From the NCBI RefSeq assembly GCF_025370935.1, contig NC_133491.1, forward strand, positions 14,210,397 through 14,274,396: 64,000 bases of DNA, written 5' to 3'. This DNA is from Choristoneura fumiferana. Lineage: Eukaryota; Arthropoda; Insecta; Lepidoptera; Tortricidae. The translations under genes were made by a program, and so were the position numbers. The notes under the pieces were generated by a model. The model had not been told where the DNA came from, did not search any database, and saw only the letters and a program-made list of their open reading frames with translations. Position 1 is the stretch's first letter. Each line of letters opens with the position of its first letter. Positions 1-11,515 of this stretch are shown here, piece by piece.

Positions 1-597
1 TCATTCTTAATACACTAAAAGCCCTTACTGGCTAACTATAACGCTTAGCATAAACCCTTGAATCTAGAAAACTAATATTAAGATTGAGATTTTCTTTATA
101 TTGTAGATTTGCCAAAATCGCAAAGCCTTATTTAGGTATTGCTTCTTTGGACATGACATTTTATTCTTAAATAAATTCTTAAATATAACAAAATGTAGTT
201 ACAGACAAAATTCTATGGAAAATATTTCCGTGCCTATGTTAACTCAAGGATCTTTCAAAAACGAGCCATGTTATCTTATGTTATTTGGATCACGAACAAT
301 GGTGATTGCGTTCCATTAGGTGACATGCCTGCAAGTTTCCTCTATCATATAAACATACTTAGTGTTAAAACTTAGTCTCGCCTCGTGCGCGCGTGTACCT
401 TGGCTTGGTATAGTTATATATTTGGTTGTAGAACGAGTATGCGTGCAGCAGTATGCTATGCACACGGCTAGGCATAAATAGCTGGTTTTACTAGCCCTAC
501 TTGGATGTTCACAAAACTCCCCTTGCAACGTTCTTATAAGTCGTGCTATTAATATTTTACAACCATTTTTCGACCACTTCCTAGCATCCGATTAAGC

Positions 598-836
598 TGA
601 AAGTCATCCATATCAATATTATAAATGTGAAAGTCTGTATGTGTTTGTGTCTTTGTATGTTTGTCCGTCTTTCACGTCGTAACGGAGCGACGGATTGACG
701 TGATTTTTGGCATAGAGATAGTTTATAGCCCAGAGAGTGACAAAGGCTACTTTTTATCCCGGAAAATGCACAGTTCCCGAGGAAAAGCGCGCGATAACCG
801 AATTCCACGCGGGCGAAGCCGCGGGCAAAAGCTTTA
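598..836 (+). mobile_element. Helitron-like short interspersed repeat
   Basis: The copy runs from ATTATAAATGTGAAAGTCTG through GTTTGTCCGTCTTTCACG, GGCTACTTTTTATCCCGGAAAA and GCGGGCGAAGCCGCGGGCAA. This layout (AAATGTGAAAGT..TTTCACG..ATCCCGGAAAA..GCGGGCAA) is a very common lepidopteran non-autonomous repeat, which I associate with Lep1-type Helitrons from memory. The ORF in it is incidental. Confidence 0.6.
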
Positions 837-869
837 TGTAAATCCAGTGACAGTATGATTATCCAACCA

Positions 870-1165
870 GAATCATCTGCGCAGGAGGGAACTGTTCAAT
901 GGTTCATGATACCGACTTGAAACTTGGTACAGTCAAGGAATTCCACCCACCATGGAACCTTTTCAAAGGAAAAGTCATTACGACTTTCCTTGTTAATTAA
1001 TGCGATGTCACTATGACGTTTACTGTGAAATGGTTCCATGGTGGCCAATGAATTAAACTCCTTGACCGTACGAATATGAGTCCTTTGGATGGTAATGCAA
1101 TCACAATCACAGAATAAGTAATAAAAAGTACAGTCAGCAAAAACTTGTATTAAAAGTGAAATTTA
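870..1165 (+). repeat. R1 repeat, split by a MITE
   Basis: ATCATCTGCGCAGGAGGGAA and ACCGACTTGAAACTTGG stop at the MITE 927-1071, and R1 resumes with AGTACAGTCAGCAAAAACTT GTATTAAAAGTG. Confidence 0.55.
927..1071. mobile_element. Palindromic TA-CAGTCAAG MITE nested in R1
   Basis: The left end GTACAGTCAAGGAATTCCAC..CCATGGAACC mirrors the right end GGTTCCATGGTGGCCAATG..CTCCTTGACCGTAC. The TA/CAGTC ends are like those at 58366, 43634 and 37356, suggesting one Tc1/mariner-like MITE group. Confidence 0.6.
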
Positions 1166-2571
1166 TGGCAAAAAACTTTTATCAAATATTATGAGAAATG
1201 TTATTCTGTTCCCAATGCGTGTAGCTAACCATACTGCTGAGTTAACCATAGTTAATTGAGACGTTAACACGACGACGGGTTCAAGACGTGCTGTTTAAAA
1301 AACTGGACATTATAAAAGGGCTAGAAAAGCCAGACAAACACGTAAGTAGAGTACTGGTGCAGTTAACGGTGTATTGCCTTGTATTCCGAAGGGCACGACA
1401 CGGAATGGGCTGGCCGGTTGTACATGTGTGTCAAGTGTCCAGTGGTATCCTTATTATATCACTAATAATAGTGATCAATTACACCGCGCGCCCTGTAATA
1501 GGGTCTTTTTAAACAAAGTTTGTCTTTGCCAGCCGTATTCGGTTATATAATAAATATACTTAAAGGTTCGCCTTTATCGGACTCGACATGGAGGACATCA
1601 TATTTTATCATTTATCTACGAGCTGTTGTCCGCAAAAAATTCGTTTACTGCTAATCCGCGGGAATTATGCAATTTAATGTTTTAGACTATAGCGGTCATT
1701 ACTAAAATTGTCTCGTGATCATGGCGCATGCAACTCTGCCGAAAATATCAAGCTTCTCTAAAATCAAGGTACGCGGAACAAAACCCGAATTTAAATCATA
1801 AAATTATGCAATTTTCTGGGATAAGCACTTCTACATACTATATTGTGTTCTTCCCCGCGTCTTTAACTATTTCAATGACAAGTTTTGTCTAAATTAGTGG
1901 TTAAAACGTGCGCATATTTAACCTTAAAATTCAGGTTAAGATGTACGAAGTTTAGTTGGTTTTAGCCCCATGGTTTAAGATGACCTTGCGTTTAATAAAA
2001 TCACATGCGTACGCGACTGAACTGACTACCGTTACGGTTCCAATTCAACCAAACACGATCGGTGCGTTAACACAGTTTCAACTCGCGTTCGCCACACCAA
2101 CACACTTAATCGCGAAGTCTCTAATTGCTGCACTTACTGTAATTGATTTAAAAATCTTTCCTATGTAAATACAATTTAATTGTCATGGCGATTTTTTTAG
2201 ACATTCACATTTTGTTGTGATTCGTTCATTAATGGTAGGTACGTCACGTGGGCTACTTTTTATCGTGAGAAAGAGCAAAGTTCCATTGAGACAGAGACGA
2301 AGATGTGGGCAACAATAACGAAAACTTTGCAACAATCTAAGTATTTGACTCCCAACAATATTTTAGATAAAGTTTTTTTTAAGTGGTGCGATAAATAAAT
2401 ATACAATAATTGCTCGTTTACAGGTATAAGATAAGGTTTTCAGAGGGGTTATCAAAGATCCAGGTCGAAACGCGAGTCGCTTCCGTTGTTGAATCTTCCA
2501 AAGGACATCGTAATTGCTTACTGCATGCTAACGGCATGGTATGTTTTTTAAAAGCTTTTATTTACTTACTT

Positions 2572-2877
2572 CATCATCCCAGCCTATATACGTCCCACTG
2601 CTGGGCACAGGCCTCCTCTCAGAACAAGAGGGCTTGGGCCATAGTTCCCACGCGGGCCCAGTGCGGATTGGGAACTTCACACGCACCATTGAATTGCTTC
2701 GCAGGTTTGTGCAGGTTTCCTCACGATGTTTTCCTTCACCGCAAAGCTCGTGGTAAATTTCAAATGTAACTCCGCACATGAATATTGAAAAACTCAGAGG
2801 TGCGAGCCGGGGTTTGAATCCACGACCCTCTGTTTGAGAGGCGATAGGTCAAACCACTAGGCCACCAAGGCTCTTAC
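2572..2877 (-). mobile_element. tRNA-derived SINE (family A), full length with 13-bp TSD
   Basis: Read on the minus strand it starts GAGCCTTGGTGGCCTAGTGG (A box) and CGTGGATTCAAACCCCGGCT (B box region), continues with a CATGTGCGGAGTTACATTTG body and ends GGGACGTATATAGGCTGGGATGATG. The 13-bp repeats TATTTACTTACTT at 2559-2571 and 2878-2890 are perfect target-site duplications. It matches the copy at 6890-7200. Confidence 0.82.
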
Positions 2878-2884
2878 TATTTAC

Positions 2885-3030
2885 TTACTTATGATTAACA
2901 TAATATGTTAGTTTGCTGAAGGTCAAATTTTGCATGTTGAATTTCACCCACATGTAGTGATTGATCAGATTGACTAGAAATTTGACACGAATGTATAGTT
3001 TGGACAGCAATGCAAGTGCAGTCAATGTAT
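2885..3030 (+). repeat. R1 repeat fragment
   Basis: GTTAGTTTGCTGAAGGTCAA, ATTTTGCATGTTGAATTTCA, CAGATTGACTAGAAATTTGA and GACAGCAATGCAAGTGCAGT align with the middle of R1. The SINE-A at 2572-2877 lies directly beside it. Confidence 0.5.
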
Positions 3031-4482
3031 GGACGTTTCCAAGACGTCAAAAATATCTTTATGCCACTAACTATAAGATATTTGACGCTATCATATGGCT
3101 GTATAAATATTTATGCCTCAACAATAAGCAGTCAGTAAAAAAGTTTGAAAAAAAAATTACTATCTTATGTCCCACAGCTGGGCAGGGGCCACACTTCTCT
3201 TCTGCCACTTTTTTATAGTCACATTGACTTTATCCATGCCAATTGTTGAATTTCTAGAGCTTCTGCGAATAGATTTTGTCAACTAGACAGTAGCATGCGT
3301 GCTATAAAAATACATAATTATGTGAAAACCGAGAGTGTTATTATGATTTTGTTTACAAACTCGCGAACGCAACCTGCTTCATAAACGCCGGATCTTCAAC
3401 TAATTGGTAACCACTTTCTCCCCGCGAAAGTATTACGTCGAATATAGGTATCGTTTATAGTTAACCAGCCAATTTAACACTTATTAGTGGTCAGTAGGGT
3501 TTAAAGTGAATATTATTTTGGACACATTTTCTTTGAATCGAATGCATTACGAGTTTTAAAAAGGAGGGTTGTGATTTCATTTGGGAAGTGGCCTGTTTTT
3601 TAAATGGCGGTTTTTCGCAATAAACTTTTAAGACAGTTAATAAGTTTTTTTTATAAATTTGACAAGAACAACGGATATATGGAGACGATAAAAATGAGTT
3701 GAAACGTGTACTCGGTGTACTTAGCAACTTTTAACCGGCATAACGCGAGTCTGACCCGTGCATTGTGCCCTGAGCCATCTTACACATCCAACAAAATATT
3801 ATGTTTGTTCTTCATAGGCCACTACGAGCCTATTAAAAAAGACAGGGATTACGAGGCTATTAAACGAGTATAATGAAAAAAAACTTCTTACTTGTGCTTT
3901 AAAGCCTGTCTTACCAAATATCAAACTTGAACATCAAATGTAGTAGCCTTGGTGACGCTTGGTGGGACTTAAACGTTTTATACTACAGTTTTTGTATGAC
4001 AAGAAACTTTCAAAAGCCTGTAGGTATTAGCTTAGAAGCTTAATTTTGCAGAGCTTCAAAAAGTTTTGGACTTGAGTATTGTTGTTAATTTCAGCTTGTT
4101 ATCTCCGTCCATGAGAAAAAAGGTCTTTAAAGATAGGACACAAAGTCACTATAGAATAACTTGTATTTATCATTCGGATGCACAAAACATAGCCGTGGCT
4201 TTTATCTAAATAGTACGAATTATACGGTAGGTTTATGATTTTAATATATATTGACACTGATGTACTGACGGGACGGTCAAATTCATAAATTTACAACTTT
4301 AATAACTAAGGTCGAGAACGCATTCTTGCAAAGTACCTTCGATTTAAATTACATGAACACATAATTTCATAGGCAAGTTCGAAGAAGGTCATTTAAAAAC
4401 TATATCAATGTAATCAATCACATGTAGTTCACCTTTAAATTTATCTTCTTTTTCTATTTCGCATTATTTTAAAAAAACTCAC

Positions 4483-4537
4483 CTATTATGACAGCCAATA
4501 CAACCAGGCATGCAACGCATGCGTTGTGGAGATGCAT
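4483..4537 (-). CDS. Signal-peptide first exon of an unidentified minus-strand gene
   Basis: On the minus strand, ATG at 4537 opens 18 codons plus one base, MHLHNACVACLVVLAVII, followed directly by the perfect donor G|GTGAGT. A short N-region, a hydrophobic core (CLVVLAVII) and a phase-1 intron right after it are typical of signal-peptide exons of secreted or membrane proteins in animals. No downstream exon could be identified between 4482 and 1, so the gene probably continues beyond the window start and its product is unknown. It is transcribed divergently from ens. Confidence 0.55.
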
Positions 4538-4860
4538 TATTAATTCCAATTAAGTATAACACTTTCTTTAATAACACACACTATTTCACAGCATTACGAT
4601 GAAAAATCGCATCAAAAATAGCACTTAAATCACTTTATTTTGAATCACACACGATTTCTGTTTAATAAATAATTAATTCTAGTTTTTCTGTTGCTCGCGA
4701 ACGTCAAACGTGCTCGTAAAATGGCGGTAAATTTCGATGCTTTGTTTTTCGCGCGCGCCGGCAACCTCGTTCGAAAGTCAAATGCGAACTGCGTGTTGCC
4801 GGCCAGCATCATTCAGGTGTGGAGACAACCCAGCGAACTTGCTAGCCAGCCAGTTTGAAT
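4538..4860 (-). promoter_or_regulatory. Probable 5' leader and CpG-rich promoter of the minus-strand gene
   Basis: The stretch 4690-4850 is rich in CpG (GCGCGCGCC, TTGCTCGCGAACG, GCCGGCC), standing out from AT-rich flanks. Read on the minus strand it leads into an A/T-rich leader with GTG-rich segments typical of insect 5' UTRs before the signal-peptide ATG. The start site cannot be placed exactly. Confidence 0.42.
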
Positions 4861-5024
4861 AGTAATTAATAACTTCGAATTCCAGGTTATTGAGGTTTCT
4901 TTTTAATTTGTTTGGTTTTTGGAGTCCGTTTTGCGGAGTTCCACACCTGATGCAATTTTAATTTTAAGAAACCTGCTCGATTGGAAATCTGTGTAACATT
5001 GAAGTAGTAGTAGTTATAGGTGAC

Positions 5025-5175
5025 TAGCCGTTGCCCGCAACTTCGTCTCCGAAAAATTTGTTTGTCGTGATCCTGCGGTAACTATGCAACTTTCCGGGAT
5101 AAAAAGTACAGGTATCTGTACGCCAAATTTCATCCGAATCCAAAAGTTCAAGTTGTTACGTTGCACAAATGGTAA
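5025..5175 (+). mobile_element. Helitron-like short repeat, reversed order fragment
   Basis: It begins CTAGCCGTTGCCCGCAACTTCGTC and continues with a TATGCAACTTTCCGGGATAAAAAG block and CCAAATTTCATCCGAATCC, the same modules as at 41000-41206. Confidence 0.5.
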
Positions 5176-5535
5176 GATCTGATAATAATTATATTGTGCA
5201 TAATACACTGCCTAGTTGTGAAAGTTTAGTTACTTTATATGGTTGTTTTTTTTTTTAGTTTCGACGGTCCCTGATGGAGAACAATTTTCTTTTTTATTTA
5301 ATTTATTGACGTCCTTAGTATTCGTTGGTGACATTTAATTTTATTTTTATTTTATGTATTCCATTCTTCAGAAAAGTTCCCCTTGTTCCCCGTACATACG
5401 TATATAACCAACTTCCATCACCAGCACTGGGAGAGGACAAATAATTCCTACTCCAAAATAGATTTTGTATTCCTTGCACAAAACCAACGTCATGCATGCA
5501 TGAGCCGGTAATGTACGAGGAAAAATAATTCATAG

Positions 5536-5851
5536 TACAATACCCGGTTTTGGAGTAGGATTCTTTAATGCCTTGTACAGAACTATGCTTTTTTACTGAA
5601 GCTTAATTTCACAATCGTGTTTTTTCCCAATTTTAATCAACACAGCAACATATGTAGGTTTCGCTTATGTTTAGTTTGCATCGGCCCGGAGGGCCAAAAC
5701 TACACAAAAGTAGGAGCTCGCGGAGCTCCGCCGACACTGTGTCTGTGTCTATTAAAATTGGGACAAAACGCGATTGTGAAAATAAGCTTCAGTAAAAAAC
5801 ATAGTTCTGTACAAGGCATTAAAGAATCCTACTCCAAAACCGGGTATTGTA
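5536..5851. mobile_element. 316-bp hairpin element with ~100-bp inverted arms
   Basis: The left arm (TACAATACCCGGTTTTGGAG TAGGATTC..CCTTGTACAGAACTATG..GCTTAATTTCACAATCG) is mirrored almost base for base by the right arm ending CCAAAACCGGGTATTGTA. The ~110-bp centre contains two further GC palindromes (CGGCCCGGAGGGCC and GGAGCTCGCGGAGCTCC). Confidence 0.7.
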
Positions 5852-6655
5852 TTAGCTAGCGCCGAAGACGCCCTATTATTATTGTACGAGAGTCTATAAT
5901 ATGGTGTTTTTGGCGCTAACGCGGCGAACTAGCTGCGCGGTCGCAGCGATATCGCTACGCGCTCGCCGCGATATTGTTACGTAATAAGTATCCCTGATTA
6001 ATGCCTTCTAATGACTAACCAACAGTTTCGAAAGTGACTCCGGGAAAACCGCAGCCGGTTCTCAAGTGAAATGATTAATGTTGATTCCCCTTCAATTAGC
6101 AATTGCGCCATCCCTAACAATGTCGAGTCTAAACTGCAAACAAATAGTCAGAAACAAAAAAAAAAACTACGTCTTTGCTAATTATAGGAACGTACCTAGG
6201 TTTTTCCTTAATTACTGTGTTCATTGCTTTTTCCCAACACTCTAGGTATTCTATTAGAACCGTAATGTGGCAAATTGATTAGATTTGAACAAAATTTGTT
6301 TCGAATTAGTACTATTGGGATGGGTTTTTTTTATTTAATGCTTATATCTATTTTTGTCATTCTTAATTGTCACTAAATATTTCTTTTATTAAATCATGTC
6401 TTACCATATTCCCACGGATAGGGATAAAATCTAGAAATTTCAACCGCTGGGTTTAGTCGTGAATTTTTGGACAGTTGTTCTTAACACAACCTCAATGAAG
6501 ACCACGATATAAATTTTGGGAATTCCCAGGGAAATTTGGTAAAAACCCGGAATTTCAATTATAACTACCAGATCGAATAGTTACACGTGCGAAGCCGCGG
6601 GTATAGGTACTCTAGTTTTATGTATAATAACCTAAAAATAAAAGTTTCATTTTTA

Positions 6656-7260
6656 ATACAAGCTTTTTTTTGCTGACTGTACTTTTTGTTGACTGTACTT
6701 GCACTGTCACCCAAACTACATTTGCATACCAAATTTCAAGTCGATGCTATTAGCCGTTGAAGAGTTCCGTCCTGCGGAGACGATCCTGGCTGGACTACCA
6801 GGATGTCACTACTAGATTATTGTATTGTCACGCGATTTACATAAGTATTTCAAATTTCAAGTCAATTTCCACTGGATGTTGGTTTAATTAAAAGCCGTGG
6901 TGGCCTAGTGGTTTGACCTATCGCCTCTCAAACAGAGGGTTGTGAGTTCAAACCCCGGCTCGCACCTCTGAGTTTTTCCAAATTCATGTGCGGAATTACA
7001 TTTGAAATTTACCACGAGCTTTGCGGTGAAGGAAAACATCGTGAGGAAACCTGCACAAACCTGCGAAGCAATTCAATGGTGCGTGTGAAGTTCCCAATCC
7101 GCACTGGGCCCGCGTGGGAACTATAGCCCAAGCCCTCTTGTTCTGAGAGGAGGCCTGTGCCCAGCAGTGGGACGTATATAGGCTGGGATGGATGATGATG
7201 TTGGTCTAATTTAACTTGTAAGATAATCAAACCTACAGACAGGCAGACAACGGGACAGGT
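6656..7260 (-). repeat. R1 repeat, reversed, split by a SINE
   Basis: ATTTTTAATACAAGCTTTTT, TTGCATACCAAATTTCAAGT and GCGGAGACGATCCTGGCTGG match R1 in reverse up to 6889, and the remainder (TTAACTTGTAAGATAATCAA..ACGGGACAGGTGAAACTAAA) resumes after the SINE at 7212. Confidence 0.68.
6890..7200 (+). mobile_element. tRNA-derived SINE (family A) nested in an R1 repeat
   Basis: The copy begins AAAAGCCGTGGTGGCCTAGTGG, has GTGAGTTCAAACCCCGGCTC (B box) and ends GGCTGGGATGGATGATGATG. Flanking repeats TTGGTTTAATT (6879-6889) and TTGGTCTAATT (7201-7211) differ at one base and mark the insertion into a minus-strand R1 copy. Confidence 0.82.
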
Positions 7261-7554
7261 GAAACTAAATAAAAGCTTTTAATTCTTAATGGTTCACACG
7301 AGTAAAACCACGACTCAAGCCTTCTGGTAAATAAGCTAAGAGAAATCTAACACCGCTTCTTGCCTTGGTTCGCATTCGTAGAGGATGGCTACTTCCGCAG
7401 ATGGTAGGAAGTGGTAGGTATTTCCAAAGATTAATCATAATTAGACTGGAAAGATTAAAGGTTGCGTGTACAGGGTATGCATACTTTATAATTATAAATT
7501 ACGAGTTGATTAAACTGTTAACGTTAACAATATAGAGATAAATTAAAGTAAAGG

Positions 7555-7715
7555 GTCGGGTGGAGACCGCGGATCGGCAAGCGCAGGAATCCGTCCACCA
7601 ACGAGATGGACGAATGGGTTCACGGTGGATGCATGCCGCTGCCAACCGAAGCGACTGGAGGTCTATGGGGGAGGCCTATGTCCAACAGAGGACGTCCTAT
7701 GGCTGAGAGAGTTTT
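7555..7715 (+). mobile_element. RTE-type LINE 3' fragment
   Basis: TCGGGTGGAGACCGCGGATC..CCGTCCACCAACGAGATGGA..GAGGCCTATGTCCAACAGAG and GGCTGAGAGAG match the LINE family's 3' end. No TSD was located. Confidence 0.7.
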
Positions 7716-7950
7716 CCCAGAGATAAGATAGATAATACTATAAACGGGACTTATTTATCACGATACACAAGGTATTTACCTCGATGTTTCACGTGTGGTC
7801 ACGAGTAGTCTGAAGTGTAGGTGTCATGGCTGCTTAGCATACCTACACACTTCCTACACTTCAGTCAAGTCGTGACCACGGCCACTGCAATGTGGTCGAA
7901 ACGGCGAGGTAAATATTACTTGTGTGATGTGGTTGTGATAAATCTGACTA

Positions 7951-8086
7951 AGGGGCTGTTTCACCACCGACTGATTAATTTTATTTACGTGATGCCGCAT
8001 CTGTTCGAACAAAACAAACAGAGACGGCATCACATTTATTCTTCAAATGAATTTAATCAATATTATAGATGGTGAAACCAGGGGTA
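7951..8086. mobile_element. GTTTCACC-family MITE, copy 1
   Basis: AGGGGCTGTTTCACCACCGA and GTGATGCCGCATCTGTTCGA mirror GAGACGGCATCACATTTATT and GATGGTGAAACCAGGGGT. Other copies are at 19829-19940, 40836-40981 and 44447-44593. Confidence 0.65.
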
Positions 8087-8120
8087 AGAGTGAAAATCAC
8101 GAGTGTTATAAGTGTTATAC

Positions 8121-9608
8121 ATATCGCACACCTAGATTAAAACAGTATTAACTCAAAAAATCGTTTTTTTTCAGAAATGGCAAAAATGTTGATTTGAGAA
8201 AACTATACACGATAGAAGCTTATTTGTTGAATTTTGTAAAGGAAACTGACATTGTAAGTTGATGTATTCATAATTTAAATTTTAAAATCAAGTAAAAGAT
8301 AAATTAAATACCGTTTTTCAGTTGTTACAGTTTTTTAGAATTAAGTGTATTTGATTTCCGTAATTATTTTTAGTTGAAACTGTTTTGTATACTACTTTTT
8401 GAATTAATAAATAAAAGCCATTCATTAAGAGAGTAGTTTTATTGATATTTGGAACGTTTTATGAAAATAATGAATTTTACACTAGATATTATTCAATAGG
8501 AACCATGTCATAAACTTTTACAAGGCAAATGAAATCAAAATGAATAGCTCTACAAAAAAAAGGTTACAAATAATTCTTCGTTAATTATCACAAAACACTT
8601 AAATTACACTTAAGATCAGTCGTGTTAAAATCTTCTCAAAAATAATGATGTCACTGTCGTCACTTCGTATTGGTGAAATATAATAATCAGGTCGTTGGAT
8701 CTCAATTGACTGGGTTATTTGAAACAGAAAAATAACCCTCTGGTGATGAATTTTGTTCCATTTGACCGGTCAACATCGGTAACTCTTCCCTTAAAAAGCT
8801 ATTTTCCATTTGAAACTCTTCGCCATGAGACGGCATATTAGGGTTAACATTTTTTTTTCTTTTTCTTTAACCATTTGCACGAATATCCGGCCCCGTCCCT
8901 TCATATTTCTAAAACAAGTATTTAAATTATAAAGGTTTATTTACTAACCATAAAAAGCGTATTAACTCAAAAATGATAAAACTCAAACATGCCTAGCAAA
9001 TCATAACACAAGTGACATTTAAAACAGTTTCAACATAAATTACTGCGTTTTATGAAACTTAAAAGAGTCATCCATCTGTGTTAGTTCAAATTATAATTAA
9101 GAATAAATTCTCATTCAACAAAAGCGACGCAATTCAAAAGCAATAATTAAAACCATGAAAACAGATATAACTAAAAATAATCATAGAGAAATATCTTACC
9201 TAGGTCATCAAAACAGTGTTAACTCTAATTTGAACAATTTATTATCCATCAGTCGTGCAACGCCAACTCATCAAAACTGTAACAACTCGAAATAATACTT
9301 AAATAATTACATTAATCAGTTAACAAAACAGTCTTAACTCGAAATACATCGGTTTTAAATCAAAGTGCTAGCATGCACTCAGCGTTGTGTACGGTCGGCA
9401 ACTGATGATGCTACTGTCTTGCGGGTGGGGGGGTGAGGCAGCGCCACGTGCAAAAGAGTCTTACAAAGCCACCTATCGGCGAGTTTTTGGAATATTTTTG
9501 GTTCTGTTTTATTGGCTGACGCGGCATCATCTGTAGATGTCGAATATACTATTAACTAAAAATACACCAATTTTGAGTTAATACTGTTTTGATCTAGGTG
9601 TGCGATAT
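8121..9608. mobile_element. 1.49-kb non-autonomous DNA transposon with 38-bp TIRs
   Basis: The left end ATATCGCACACCTAGATTAA AACAGTATTAACTCAAAA and the reverse complement of the right end differ at one base. The interior is non-coding, with no ORF over 60 codons. It carries repeated AAAACAGTNTTAACTC motifs (near 9210, 9273, 9325 and 8958) resembling subterminal transposase-binding repeats. Superfamily is not determined. Confidence 0.68.
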
Positions 9609-10900
9609 GCAAGATAGAATGTTCGCCCCACATAGAAGGTGTTATCGAAATCGATAAGGCCGTTTCCGAGATCACACATTTAAAAAATTTAATTATTTAT
9701 AAGTTATTTTAAATAGTTTTGTAGCAATGCACATACTTTTATAGAATCTTCACTTTTATTTTATTTTTATTTGTTTCTAGTTGTACTTTGCATAATAAAA
9801 TCGTTCAAGTTTAACTCCATCTAGTTGACCAGAATTAAACTATTTTAGTTTAAAAATATACTCAAAGAGGGCGCAACGTGTAGTTGTGCTCAGCGCCATC
9901 TACTTGATTAGTGTTGTATTTGTAGAGCGGTCGTAATAGTATACTCTATATTTAGTTACACTATTCTACAACAGATGGCAGTAACAAGTACGGCATTCAC
10001 GTTCGGATACTCTGTTCAATAAAAATTGTTGAACAAGACTGCAAACAAAATAAGGGTTTATTTAATTTAGCCTTCTACATTTTTTATTGAACAAGTCAGA
10101 ATGTAGATTAATGCATAAATTGTATGAGGCCACCACTTTCTACGTAACTGTAATTTTTTTCCAAATTGTTGGAAATGTCTAGTTTACTTCTTAACAATTT
10201 GAAGTTGTAATTGCACATTTTTAATTTTTAAGTTACTTATATTATTTTACAGTTATAACTTCTTTATTTAAATTTTACATGCCAGTCGTCAACAAAATGT
10301 ATACTCGTATGACTGTGATCGCAATAATAACACTTGAACTTACTAGCGCCTATTATTAAATTTACTAACTTTTGCCCGCGGCTTCGCTCGCGTTAAATTT
10401 GGGGTAACACAAATTAACTTTCCACGCTCTTTATTTGATTTTTCGGAGGATTATACTACAGCACGACGTCTCTAATTTTTCTCTCTTCTTCTATTTATAA
10501 ATTTTCGAATTTAAAAATCAACCTAGATAGTCATAATTCGTGCAAACTTTGAACCCCATCTTCAGGTCAGGGGTGTAATTTTAGAAAACCTACGTGTTTC
10601 TTTTCCCCGCGACTTTGTATCTAAACTACGCGACATAGGAATAAGTTAATTCATTAGAATTTCCCGTTTTCTGTGGGAATTTTGGGAAGTTCTCTCTCAG
10701 TTCTTCTCTATACTTCCCAAGCATCCTAAGTGCCGAATTTCAGCTTTCTACGACCAATAAAAAGAAAAATCGATCCCGTTGCACTGGATATAAATCCCGT
10801 TTATTCCTTATCCCGTGGGAATTTTATAAAATCCATAAAACTGTTCTTTACTATTATAATCACCTACTTCTATGCCAAATTTGAAGTCTAGTTATTATAG

Positions 10901-11515
10901 TGAAATGAAATGAAATGAAATTATTTATGAAATGAAATTATTTATTTCGCAGGAACATACACAGTTGTTATAAATATTACACATGTCAGAAGAAATATTA
11001 CATAAGTACATGTCATGTTTGTTCCGCCCTAATTTGGCATGCAAAAATCTTAACCTACTCGCAAATTAATAATCTAATGTAAAAGCATTACTTCATTAAG
11101 TTAATTATATACTTTATCAAAATATTCATTCAAATTATAAAATGGTCGAATAATCAAGAAGGATTTTAATTTTCTACAAAATTCACTAATATTATTACAT
11201 TGTTTTATGTCCTCATTTAAATAATTATAAATTTTAATACTATTATATCCAAGACTCCTTTTAAAATGTATGTAATTCTTAGATCCTGGTAATTGAAGGT
11301 CAAAATTTAATTTACATAATCTACGTGGTCTACTATTGCTATTGCATTTAAAACTGGACTTATTTTTATAAACAAAAACGCAAACCAAATATATGTAAAG
11401 AGATATCACAGTCAGTATCTTGTGCTTCACAAAAAGTGGACGGCAATGTTCGAGAGGTTTTGCCCTTTCAATGTGCCTAAGATCGATAAGATTACATTGA
11501 ACGGAATATATCAAT
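10901..11515 (-). mobile_element. CR1/Jockey-like LINE 3' fragment inside a Helitron-like repeat
   Basis: On the minus strand a 137-codon ORF (11514-11101) has the composition and spacing of the C-terminal end of a non-LTR reverse transcriptase: a LTVISLYIYL helix, NSNSRPRRLCKLNF, KRSLGYNSIKIYNYLNEDIK and CRKLKSFLI..FYNLNEYF. A TTTCATTTCATTTCA-type tail follows at 10901-10945, as expected of a 3' end. The flanks (10860-10899 and 11520-11690) are parts of one Helitron-like repeat, so the LINE inserted into it. The element is 5'-truncated and inactive. Confidence 0.62.

Larger units (their letters stand above)
1..4482. other. Left region, probably intron 1 of the minus-strand gene; repeats only
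   Basis: It contains a Helitron-like short repeat (598-836), an R1 repeat split by a MITE (870-1165), a full SINE-A with TSD (2572-2877) and an R1 fragment (2885-3030). The intervals 1170-2560 and 3220-4480 show no recognisable repeat or exon. The 119-codon ORF at 2410-2769 and its overlapping frames are mostly SINE-A sequence. Confidence 0.6.

Noticed and set aside
2410..2779. 119-, 71- and 73-codon ORFs on both strands
   Set aside because: They lie largely inside a tRNA-derived SINE (2572-2877), and the same pseudo-peptide appears at the other SINE copy at 7009-7230.
11101..11514. 137-codon minus-strand ORF
   Set aside because: It is a truncated CR1/Jockey-like LINE end followed by its ATTTC-type tail, inside another repeat.
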